Assembly: GCA_045121095.1 (NCBI GenBank)
Contig: JBGVFN010000208.1
Span: 1 to 5,830, forward strand
Source of the DNA: TWA4 sp045121095
GTDB taxonomy: Bacteria; Bacillota; Clostridia; Lachnospirales; Lachnospiraceae
Direction: 5' to 3'
Length of the DNA: 5,830 bases
Shown here: piece after piece, positions 1 to 5,782 of the stretch
Layout: the number at the start of each line of letters is the position of its first letter
Numbering within the stretch: the first letter of the stretch is position 1
Position numbers and translations under genes: made by a program
Notes under the pieces: model-generated
Seen by the model: only the letters and a program-made list of their open reading frames with translations
Told to the model about the DNA's origin: nothing
Databases searched by the model: none

Positions 1-109
1 GATTTATCGTAAATGACCCTGGTCAGTCCAGTGCAACAACATTAAAATCATTCCTGTCCAGAACACCCAGATTTTACAAATTAATTTATTATCGTTAAAA
101 AGTACGGAT
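1..109. other. Left-edge region with possible 3' tail of an upstream plus-strand frame
   Basis: One plus-strand frame stays open from base 3 to a TAA at 96-98, giving a 31-residue C-terminal fragment (ending FYKLIYYR) with no start codon inside the window. A long inverted repeat begins 12 bases after that stop, the normal position for a terminator, so this could be the end of a gene lying to the left. I do not recognise the peptide, and 31 open codons are weak evidence in AT-rich DNA. A short perfect dyad, TGACC-CT-GGTCA (14-25), lies inside the same stretch. No other coding signal is seen here. Confidence 0.25.
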
Positions 110-156
110 AATACCCTCTATTGGCAATTGATACAAAACTGCCAATTGAGGGTATT
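110..156. terminator. Long inverted repeat, probable terminator
   Basis: The arms 110-126 and 140-156 pair over 17 positions with a single T-T mismatch (AATACCCTC-T-ATTGGCA against TGCCAAT-T-GAGGGTATT), leaving a 13-base loop. The downstream side is only moderately T-rich (TTATATAT), and the upstream side carries a run of A, so it could work in either direction. It lies between a possible upstream gene end and the start of the SMI1/KNR4 gene, which fits a terminator. A protein-binding dyad or the remnant of a small repeat element are alternatives. Confidence 0.5.
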
Positions 157-236
157 TATATATCAGGATGTTTAGGATAGCAGTATTAAAAAATATACAG
201 TATATAAAAAGTCAGACATGAAAGAGAGGAAGTGTC

Positions 237-815
237 ATGAATAAAGCTTATATGTCCATCATTGAACAAATGAAAGAGCAGGGAATTGTATTTCAGGAGC
301 AGGTGACTTCTGCACAGTTAGATGAAGCAGAAATCCGGTATGGAATTCGATTTCCGGAAGAATTACGTTCTTTTTATGAACTTGCCATGCCCATATCAAA
401 TGGTTTTGTCAACTGGCTGGATGATTCACCGGAAAATGTGGAGCTGATTCAAAAACGGCTTTCTTTTCCTGTGCGCGGCGTATTAACCGCTGTGGAGCTG
501 GAGGAAATCTGGCCCTCTGTCTGGGGAATCTGTCCGCTGGATGAAGAACAGGCTGTGGAAATCGCAAAAGAACGCATGAAAAATGCCGCGTTGCTGATTC
601 CGGTGTATCTGCATCGATATGTGCCCTATCTGGAAGGCGTTGTGGATCCGCCCGTTCTTTCCGTATATGGCGGTGATATTATTTATTATGGTTTCTCACT
701 GGAAAACTGGCTGCGGATTGAATTTTGTGATCCTTCCGATTCCTTCTGGCAGGAGCAGAAAAAGAAAGACGTATCGATACCGGAAATACCTGGTTGGCAG
801 GAACTGATTGGATAG
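237..815 (+). CDS. SMI1/KNR4 (SUKH superfamily) protein
   Basis: This 192-residue protein is probably cytoplasmic, with no signal peptide or membrane segment. The N-terminal part (about 25-60) has the SUKH opening, a helix with the EAEIRYGIRFPEELRSFY pattern. The C-terminal part (about 119-163) has an IPVYLHRYVP segment followed by VYGGDIIYYGFSLENWLR, a signature I know from SMI1/KNR4-like proteins of Bacillus and Streptomyces. The length is normal for the family. The start ATG is preceded by AGAGGA at 225-230 with a 6-base spacer. TATACA (194-199) may be a -10 element, but I see no convincing -35. Many bacterial SUKH proteins are immunity proteins of polymorphic toxin systems, others have unknown roles. 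No toxin gene is visible here, so an orphan immunity protein is only an inference. The family call is fairly secure and the function is not. Confidence 0.75.
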   Translation: MNKAYMSIIEQMKEQGIVFQEQVTSAQLDEAEIRYGIRFPEELRSFYELAMPISNGFVNWLDDSPENVELIQKRLSFPVRGVLTAVELEEIWPSVWGICPLDEEQAVEIAKERMKNAALLIPVYLHRYVPYLEGVVDPPVLSVYGGDIIYYGFSLENWLRIEFCDPSDSFWQEQKKKDVSIPEIPGWQELIG

Positions 816-840
816 GAAAAACAATTTTATCCACTTTTTT
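809..840 (+). terminator. Weak terminator overlapping the SMI1/KNR4 stop codon
   Basis: TGGATA (809-814) pairs with TATCCA (828-833). Two G-T wobbles and an A-T pair can lengthen the stem inward. One C then six T (835-840) follow. The 5' arm contains the stop codon TAG at 813-815. The stem is AT-rich, so termination may be partial and some readthrough into the downstream leader is possible. Confidence 0.45.
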
Positions 841-1115
841 GTATATAAAATACCAGAAAAATCCGGATAAATGCATAAACTGAAAAAAACTTTACAAAAA
901 TGTGAATAAAATAAAAAATTTTTTAGGGAGTCTCGTGATTGTCATTTGGTAGCTCTGGTGCTATCCTTTTTGTGTACCCTTAATGCTTGGAGGGTCAAAG
1001 TTTTTTAAATAATTGAAATTTTTGTAACCATTCAGCGGATGTGAAGAAATTCGAAATGTCTGCTGAATCAATTTGTAACAAAAAACGCAAAGAATAAGGA
1101 GCGCCGTAAGACAAC
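841..1115 (+). other. Gene-free stretch with several hairpins, possible structured leader
   Basis: There is no supportable reading frame between the SMI1/KNR4 gene and the next gene. Three foldable elements lie in series. First, GGTAGC (948-953) pairs with GCTATC (960-965) using one G-T, followed by C and five T. Second, ACCCTT (976-981) pairs with GAGGGT (990-995), with six T starting at 1001. Third, an 11-pair stem joins 1030-1040 and 1058-1068 (ATTCAGCGGAT against GTCTGCTGAAT, two wobbles). This third stem is flanked by direct copies of TTTGTAAC at 1021-1028 and 1072-1079. The block may be a 5' leader or a small RNA. It matches no riboswitch class I recognise, and no clear promoter is visible (TTTACA at 891-896 lacks a good -10). 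Confidence 0.35.
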
Positions 1116-1511
1116 ATGAGTTTAACAAAAGTAGAAAAAGCGAATAAAATTGTAGAACAGATTGAAAGTACTTCCTTTGCAAACAGATTATTAAGAGAAT
1201 TGAATTTTTATGGTGAACTGGAACACGCCAACGTGGTAATAGAGAAAACTGAAGAAAATTGCAGCGAGATGATCATCCCTCTGGATGAGATGGATGTACT
1301 GGAAGCGGACCAGGCAGAATCTTATAATATTTATCTGGACAATAATTTTGAAAGAATCTGGGAAAATCTTCTGGCAGATGAAGTGCTGGAAAATTTACAT
1401 AATATTCTGGAAAAACTGCCTGAAAGCAGACGTTCCATGCAGTTATATCTGACCAATTACTGTCCACAGTATTTTAAAGGTGAAAGTCTGGGACTGCTGG
1501 TGCGGTATTAA
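1116..1511 (+). CDS. Hypothetical small acidic protein
   Basis: I do not recognise this 131-residue protein. It is acidic (about 25 Asp/Glu against 12 Lys/Arg) and looks mainly helical, with amphipathic stretches near residues 5-30 and 85-110. There is no signal peptide, membrane segment or clear metal motif; the two cysteines (in ENCSEM and NYCPQY) are far apart. The C-terminus (YCPQYFKGESLGLLVRY) is less acidic and rich in aromatics. The start ATG is the first possible one, because an in-frame TAA lies at 1107-1109. AAGGAG (1096-1101) stands 14 bases upstream of it, a longer spacing than usual. The gene is monocistronic, with a structured region before it and a strong terminator after it. 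The normal codon pattern and clean flanking signals argue it is real. Confidence 0.7.
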   Translation: MSLTKVEKANKIVEQIESTSFANRLLRELNFYGELEHANVVIEKTEENCSEMIIPLDEMDVLEADQAESYNIYLDNNFERIWENLLADEVLENLHNILEKLPESRRSMQLYLTNYCPQYFKGESLGLLVRY

Positions 1512-1564
1512 AACGTGTTTGAAAAATCTTCAGGCAATTAATATTGGTTGTATATAGTTCATAG

Positions 1565-1624
1565 AAAAACAGGTCAATGATGAATTAGTGTTAAAAATGC
1601 TTGCTCATCATTGACCTGTTTTTT
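1565..1624. terminator. Strong bidirectional terminator between convergent genes
   Basis: The arms 1565-1583 and 1605-1623 form a perfect 19-pair stem (core ACAGGTCAATGATGA) around a 21-base loop. The plus strand ends in a run of six T, and the minus strand ends in five T. It lies between the plus-strand hypothetical gene and the minus-strand lipoprotein gene, so it should stop transcription from both sides. Confidence 0.85.
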
Positions 1625-1690
1625 GTTATAGAATAACGTGTTATTATCGTTGTTGTTATAGTATTTTGTACAGTTCTTATTATAGTTTGC

Positions 1691-2566
1691 CTATTTTCGA
1701 ACCAGCACCATCTGACAGGCAGTAGTGTAACTGTCTGTGAAAAGATGGGTTTCCAGTAAATCTTCAGAGGGGAAAATACCGGCAATGGCCATCTGGCAGC
1801 TGCCGTCGGTCACGCTGGAAAAAAGCTCTGCGTAATCCATATCGGTTATTTCGATTTCCATATCCAGCTGTTTGGCCAGCGCATAAGCCACATCCACATC
1901 CAGTCCCGTCAAATTTCCCGATTCATCGTAAAAAATATACGGTTCATATCCGGAAGTGGTAGCCACATGAAGCACCTTGGTTTCATCGGCAAAGTTTTGG
2001 GATTCATCGAAGTGATCTGTCAGATCATCTGCCGGTTGATCTTCAGGATCTTCAAAATCTTCCATGGAAACTTCTTTTCGAATATATTTGGAAGTAATTT
2101 CATCCAGAGTTCCATTTTCTTCCAGAATAGCAAGGGCCTGATTCAGCTGATCTCTGAGTTCGGTCTGTTCCGGCCCCAGACAAATGGCATATTCTTCCCA
2201 GACAAAGGCCTCATCCAGAACTGCAAGATGGTCATCTGCTGCACAATATTCATCAGCAAGGACCGCATCCATAATAACACAGTCCAGAATACCTGTCCGT
2301 AAATCTTCTACGGCAGTATCCAGCGACATATAACGTTCAATTACAGAAGGATCTTCATTTCCCATGGGAAGTTCCAGGTCGGTGGCATATAAATCTCCCT
2401 GGGAGCCAGTCAGAACACCGATTCTTTTTCCCGGCAGATCACTCAATTCAAATACCGTTCCGGGAATTGTGGAATCGACCGTTTCCCCACAGCCGGAAAA
2501 TAGCAGGGAAGTACATAACAGACAAATGATAAAAAGAAAAGAAGGGTGTATACGATGAAGTTTCAT
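1691..2566 (-). CDS. Solute-binding lipoprotein (SBP_bac_3-like) with swapped lobes
   Basis: This 291-residue protein starts with a lipoprotein signal peptide (residues 1-25, hydrophobic from F10) and a lipobox LFSGC with the lipidated Cys at 26. It should therefore be anchored on the outer face of the membrane. Residues 40-162 resemble the second half of a family-3 amino-acid-binding protein: DLPGKRIGVLTGSQGDLYA, then DCVIMD (D100), then the closing helix ILEENGTLDEITSKYI. Residues 198-291 resemble the first half: LHVATTSGYEPYIFYDESG, GLDVDVAYALAKQL, and a LVRK end that normally leads into the hinge. The halves are thus in reversed order, joined by a very acidic linker (about 163-197). The position of the ligand carboxylate-binding Arg in the family appears to be Leu270. 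No permease or ATPase gene is adjacent, so the transporter partner and ligand are unknown. The start has AAAGGA (2576-2581) with a 9-base spacer. Confidence 0.85.
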   Translation of the reverse strand: MKLHRIHPSFLFIICLLCTSLLFSGCGETVDSTIPGTVFELSDLPGKRIGVLTGSQGDLYATDLELPMGNEDPSVIERYMSLDTAVEDLRTGILDCVIMDAVLADEYCAADDHLAVLDEAFVWEEYAICLGPEQTELRDQLNQALAILEENGTLDEITSKYIRKEVSMEDFEDPEDQPADDLTDHFDESQNFADETKVLHVATTSGYEPYIFYDESGNLTGLDVDVAYALAKQLDMEIEITDMDYAELFSSVTDGSCQMAIAGIFPSEDLLETHLFTDSYTTACQMVLVRK

Positions 2567-2599
2567 AGATCATGTTCCTTTCGGGTAATTCGGATAACA

Positions 2600-2630
2600 A
2601 TTATAAATAGTTTACATGTTTTCGCAGTAA
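2600..2630 (-). promoter_or_regulatory. Probable promoter of the lipoprotein gene
   Basis: On the minus strand a perfect TATAAT (bases 2600-2605) lies about 34 bases upstream of the ATG, predicting a short leader that contains the AAAGGA ribosome binding site. The -35 is poor: the best candidate is TTACTG (2625-2630) at a 19-base spacing. The promoter is divergent from the csoR promoter, and their -35 regions are roughly 60 bases apart. Confidence 0.45.
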
Positions 2631-2693
2631 ATGACAAGTCGAAAAAAGAAGCGACAGTTCATTGGAAGATTTTTTGGAAATTTTTGTTAACTA

Positions 2694-2722
2694 TTGACAA
2701 AAAAGGCATTCTATGTCATAAT
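2694..2722 (+). promoter_or_regulatory. Sigma-A promoter of the csoR-copA operon
   Basis: A perfect TTGACA (2694-2699) and CATAAT (2717-2722, five of six consensus bases) are separated by 17 bases. The predicted transcription start is near 2729-2730, just before the CsoR-type operator. This is the strongest promoter in the window by sequence, as expected for a gene set kept off by a repressor. Confidence 0.85.
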
Positions 2723-2732
2723 AAAAACACGG

Positions 2733-2749
2733 ACACCCCGTGGGGGTAT
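2733..2749. promoter_or_regulatory. CsoR-type copper operator
   Basis: ACACCCC-GTG-GGGGTAT is an inverted repeat with seven-base arms (one mismatch) around a three-base centre. It closely matches the G/C-tract operators bound by CsoR repressors, such as the copZA operator of Bacillus subtilis with its TACCC and GGGGGTA halves. It lies just downstream of the predicted transcription start, so bound CsoR would block initiation. Copper-dependent derepression is inferred from the family. Confidence 0.8.
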
Positions 2750-2781
2750 TATTGAAAGATGAAAAGATGGGAGCTGATTCT

Positions 2782-3042
2782 TTGAAAGCTGATAAGAAGA
2801 AAGTAGTAAGGCTGTTGAAGACAGCCCGTGGACAGATTGACGGGATTCTCAAGATGATTGAGGAAGACCGATATTGTATCGATGTGTCTACGCAGCTGAT
2901 GGCAGCCACATCTGTGCTCCAGCGTGCCAATAAGGAGGTCCTTTCTGCTCACTTGAAGAGCTGTGTGGCACATGCAGAGACACAGGAAGAAATTGATGAA
3001 AAAGTAGATGAATTTATTCGTATTATGGAGAAAGTTCTGTAA
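2782..3042 (+). CDS. csoR: Copper-sensing transcriptional repressor CsoR
   Basis: This small all-helical repressor (86 residues from the chosen start) belongs to the CsoR/RcnR (DUF156) family, which acts as a dimer of dimers on operators and is released by Cu(I). The helix 1 signature RLLKTARGQIDGILKMIEEDRYC is present. The metal ligands Cys32, His57 and Cys61 keep the spacings of B. subtilis CsoR (C45, H70, C74), which favours a Cu(I) sensor over the nickel/cobalt RcnR or formaldehyde FrmR types. I chose TTG at 2782 because GGGAG (2769-2773) stands 8 bases before it. ATG at 2767 is the alternative, adding five residues but with only a weak binding site. GTG at 2740 falls inside the operator, about 10 bases from the predicted transcript start, and is unlikely. 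copA follows 18 bases downstream in the same operon, so CsoR autoregulates with its target. Confidence 0.9.
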   Translation: MKADKKKVVRLLKTARGQIDGILKMIEEDRYCIDVSTQLMAATSVLQRANKEVLSAHLKSCVAHAETQEEIDEKVDEFIRIMEKVL

Positions 3043-3060
3043 CTGAAAAAAGGAGAAGCT

Positions 3061-5691
3061 ATGAAACAAAAGTTTGATGTAACAGGGATGACCTGTTCTG
3101 CCTGCTCCTCCAGAGTGGAGAAGTGTGTCGGGGGGCTGGATGGTGTTTTACAGGTTTCTGTAAATCTTCTGACCAACAGCATGCAGGTGGAATTTGAGGA
3201 AGAAAAGCTGAGTACAGCGCAGATTGTACAGGCTGTGGAAAAAGCCGGATATGGCGCTTTTCCCAAGGAGAATGGTACTGGTGCTGCAGGCAGCAAGAGC
3301 GGCGGTGCTGGTCAGGGGATGCGTGCAGGCACAGGAAGCAGCAGCCGTAATAATGGTATGGATGCGCTGGAGCAGCATAAAAAAGGGATGGAATTTCGTC
3401 TGAAAGTTTCCTTTGCCTTTTTGATTCCCCTCATGTATGTAACGATGGGGCATATGGTGGGACTGCCGCTTCCTTCTTTTCTGGAAGGAACGGAAAATGC
3501 GGTTTCTTTTGCGTTGGTACAGTTTTTGCTGTGTTTGCCTATTATTTATGTAAATCGTGCGTATTATATTAAGGGATTTGGAACGCTGGCCCACGGTGCT
3601 CCCAATATGGACACGCTGGTAGCCATGGGCTCCTGTGCATCACTGATTTACGGTATTTTTGCTATTTTCCGTATGAGCTATGGCCTGGGACAGCAGGATA
3701 TGGAGCTGGTGCACCGTTACCATATGGATCTGTACTTTGAATCCGCAGCCATGATTCTGACCCTGATCACGGTTGGAAAATATATGGAGGCCCGTTCCAA
3801 GGGCAAGACCAGTGAAGCCATCAGTAAAATGATGGATATGGCGCCGAAGACTGCTATTCTGGAGCGGGATGGCCAGGAAGTGGAAGTGCCGGTGGAGGAA
3901 GTTCGGGTTGGCGATCTGGTAATCATCAAACCGGGTCAGAGTGTGCCGGTGGATGGTATCATCGTGGAAGGCAGCACCAGTATTGATGAATCTGCCATTA
4001 CCGGTGAAAGTATCCCCGTTTATAAAGAAGTGGGAAGCCGCGTAGTTGGTGCTACCATTAATAAAGCTGGTTTTATTAAAATCGAGGCAGAAAAAGTCGG
4101 AGAAGATACGGCATTTGCGGGAATTATGCGTCTGGTGGAGGAAGCCAGTTCCAGTAAAGCACCCATTGCCCGTCTGGCAGATAAAATTGCCGGGATTTTT
4201 GTTCCTACAGTGATGTGTATCGCGCTCATAACCGGTGCAGTATGGTTATTGTCCGGTGCGACCTTTGAATTTGCTTTATCCTGTGCCATCTGTGTACTGG
4301 TTATTTCCTGCCCCTGTGCATTGGGACTGGCCACACCAGTTGCCATTATGGTAGGAACCGGAAAAGGTGCTCAGAATGGTATTTTGATTAAATCCGGTGA
4401 TGCCCTGGAAACGGCTCACAGCGTGGATTATGTGGTTATGGACAAGACCGGTACACTGACCAATGGCCGTCCTGTGGTGACCGATGTGATCGCAGCCATG
4501 CCTGCGGAGAAGCTTCTGCAGATTGCAGCCGGTCTGGAATCCGGCAGCGAACACCCTCTGGCAGATGCAGTACTGCGCTATGCAGAGGTGAAAAAGATTC
4601 AGAAACTGCCGGTGGCAGAATTCCGATCCCTTTCCGGACGCGGTATCGAAGGAACCATTGGCGGAAAATGGTATTGCTCTGGTAATGTACGTCTTATGGA
4701 AGAACAGGTGCCCGGTGCTCTGGATCAGGAAGCCGCAGGAACTGGTAAATCCTGGAATGAATGGATCGGGGAACTGGCAGATCAGGGCAAAACACCGCTG
4801 ATTTTTGCCAACCGCACGGAAGCAATTGGTATGATCGCCGTATGTGATGTCATTAAACCCACCAGCAAAGAAGCCGTTGCAGCATTAAAAGAAATGGGAA
4901 TCCGTGTAGTAATGCTGACCGGTGACAACAAGCGGACCGCAGAAGCAATCCGCCGACAGCTGGATATTGACACGGTTATAGCAGAAGTACTGCCGGAAGA
5001 TAAAGAAAAAGAAATTGCCGCTCTTATGGCGGATGGTAAGAAAACAGCCATGATTGGCGACGGTGTCAACGATGCACCCGCTCTGGCCAGAGCCGATGTG
5101 GGAATTGCCATCGGAGCAGGAACTGATGTAGCCATTGAAAGTGCGGATATTGTACTCATGCGCAATGACCTGCTGGATGCGGTGACAGCGGTGAAACTCA
5201 GCAAAGCCGTTATCCGCAACATCAAGCAGAATCTGTTCTGGGCATTTTTCTACAACTGCCTGGGCATTCCGCTGGCAGCGGGCGTTCTGTATCCCGTATT
5301 TGGCCTGAAGCTGAATCCCATGTTTGGTGCAGCAGCCATGAGTATGAGCAGTTTATTTGTTGTATCTAATGCTCTTCGACTGCGTTTCTTCCCGGTTCAT
5401 CACAGTACCGCCGGAGAAGGTACAGCTGCAGAAGAAGGCAATCTGGATAATTATATTGAAGCTGCAGAAGCAGCAGAACAGGAGGAAATTCATATGGTAA
5501 CTATCAAAATCGAAGGTATGATGTGCAAACACTGCCAGGCAAATGTTAAAAAATCCCTGGAAGCAATCGCAGGTGTAGCAGCAGATGTTAATCTGGAAGA
5601 TAAAGCTGCTTATGTAACAGGCTGTGATGATCTGGAATTACTGAAAAAGACCGTTGTAGACGCTGGTTATGAAGTAATTTCCATCGGCTAG
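3061..5691 (+). CDS. copA: Cu(I)-exporting P1B-type ATPase with N- and C-terminal HMA domains
   Basis: This 876-residue membrane pump uses ATP to export Cu(I). Domain order: an N-terminal HMA domain (about 4-68, GMTCSAC with Cys12 and Cys15); a Gly/Ser-rich linker (about 72-100); eight predicted membrane helices (near 113-132, 147-165, 185-204, 224-243, 378-398, 403-425, 720-742, 747-770); the actuator TGE (314-316); the CPC metal site (417-419); the phosphorylated Asp461 in DKTGT; SEHP (496-499); TGDN (620-623); GDGVNDAP (666-673). Tyr731-Asn732 and Met760/Ser764 match the other Cu(I) residues of CopA, so this is the copper (P1B-1) subtype. The C-terminal extension is an Ala/Glu-rich linker (about 784-811) and a second, CopZ-like HMA domain (812-876, CKHC at 822-825). 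That extension is unusual against most CopA proteins, whose HMA domains are N-terminal. The start ATG has AGGAG (3051-3055) with a 5-base spacer. Control is by the CsoR operator upstream. Confidence 0.96.
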   Translation: MKQKFDVTGMTCSACSSRVEKCVGGLDGVLQVSVNLLTNSMQVEFEEEKLSTAQIVQAVEKAGYGAFPKENGTGAAGSKSGGAGQGMRAGTGSSSRNNGMDALEQHKKGMEFRLKVSFAFLIPLMYVTMGHMVGLPLPSFLEGTENAVSFALVQFLLCLPIIYVNRAYYIKGFGTLAHGAPNMDTLVAMGSCASLIYGIFAIFRMSYGLGQQDMELVHRYHMDLYFESAAMILTLITVGKYMEARSKGKTSEAISKMMDMAPKTAILERDGQEVEVPVEEVRVGDLVIIKPGQSVPVDGIIVEGSTSIDESAITGESIPVYKEVGSRVVGATINKAGFIKIEAEKVGEDTAFAGIMRLVEEASSSKAPIARLADKIAGIFVPTVMCIALITGAVWLLSGATFEFALSCAICVLVISCPCALGLATPVAIMVGTGKGAQNGILIKSGDALETAHSVDYVVMDKTGTLTNGRPVVTDVIAAMPAEKLLQIAAGLESGSEHPLADAVLRYAEVKKIQKLPVAEFRSLSGRGIEGTIGGKWYCSGNVRLMEEQVPGALDQEAAGTGKSWNEWIGELADQGKTPLIFANRTEAIGMIAVCDVIKPTSKEAVAALKEMGIRVVMLTGDNKRTAEAIRRQLDIDTVIAEVLPEDKEKEIAALMADGKKTAMIGDGVNDAPALARADVGIAIGAGTDVAIESADIVLMRNDLLDAVTAVKLSKAVIRNIKQNLFWAFFYNCLGIPLAAGVLYPVFGLKLNPMFGAAAMSMSSLFVVSNALRLRFFPVHHSTAGEGTAAEEGNLDNYIEAAEAAEQEEIHMVTIKIEGMMCKHCQANVKKSLEAIAGVAADVNLEDKAAYVTGCDDLELLKKTVVDAGYEVISIG
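5480..5496 (+). promoter_or_regulatory. Internal ribosome binding site and ATG at the CopZ-like domain of copA
   Basis: Inside the copA frame, a perfect AGGAGG (5480-5485) lies 8 bases before an in-frame ATG (5494-5496). That ATG is the first codon of the C-terminal HMA domain, and starting there would give a complete 65-residue CopZ-like copper chaperone with its CKHC site at residues 11-14. The signal and the domain boundary coincide exactly. This could be an active internal start or the relic of a copZ gene fused to copA; the sequence cannot say which. Confidence 0.45.
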
Positions 5692-5745
5692 AGCATGTTT
5701 GAAAAAGGCTTTATGAGTACAAAGCAGTAATTTTAATTTTTGCAG

Positions 5746-5778
5746 GACAGCATGGCGATAGGCTATGCTGTCTTTTTT
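5746..5778 (+). terminator. Strong terminator of the csoR-copA operon
   Basis: GACAGCATGGC (5746-5756) pairs with GCTATGCTGTC (5762-5772) over 11 positions with one G-T wobble, around a five-base loop, and six T follow (5773-5778). It lies 54 bases after the copA stop codon. Confidence 0.9.
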
Positions 5779-5782
5779 GAGT

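Noticed and set aside
110..156. A second CsoR operator, because the arms read ATACCCT and AGGGTAT
   Set aside because: The half-sites are more than 20 bases apart and part of a long hairpin, unlike the compact 17-base CsoR operator upstream of csoR.
961..1182. Minus-strand frame of 73 codons with a hydrophobic stretch
   Set aside because: It overlaps the start of the hypothetical gene and its hairpin region, lacks a ribosome binding site, and its hydrophobicity reflects AT-rich DNA.
1967..2302. Plus-strand reading frame of 111 codons across the lipoprotein gene
   Set aside because: The minus-strand frame has a signal peptide, a lipobox and family motifs; the plus-strand frame has none, nor a ribosome binding site.
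2740..2781. A longer csoR product starting at GTG 2740
   Set aside because: The codon lies inside the copper operator and about 10 bases from the predicted transcript start, so there is no room for a ribosome binding site.
3148..3594. Minus-strand reading frame of 148 codons opposite the copA N-terminal half
   Set aside because: It is fully antisense to a clearly coding frame and has no recognisable domain; it is a by-product of copA codon usage.
4782..5225. Minus-strand reading frame of 147 codons rich in Ser, Ala and Ile
   Set aside because: It is antisense to the copA phosphorylation and hinge motifs, and its composition is typical of a mirrored coding frame.
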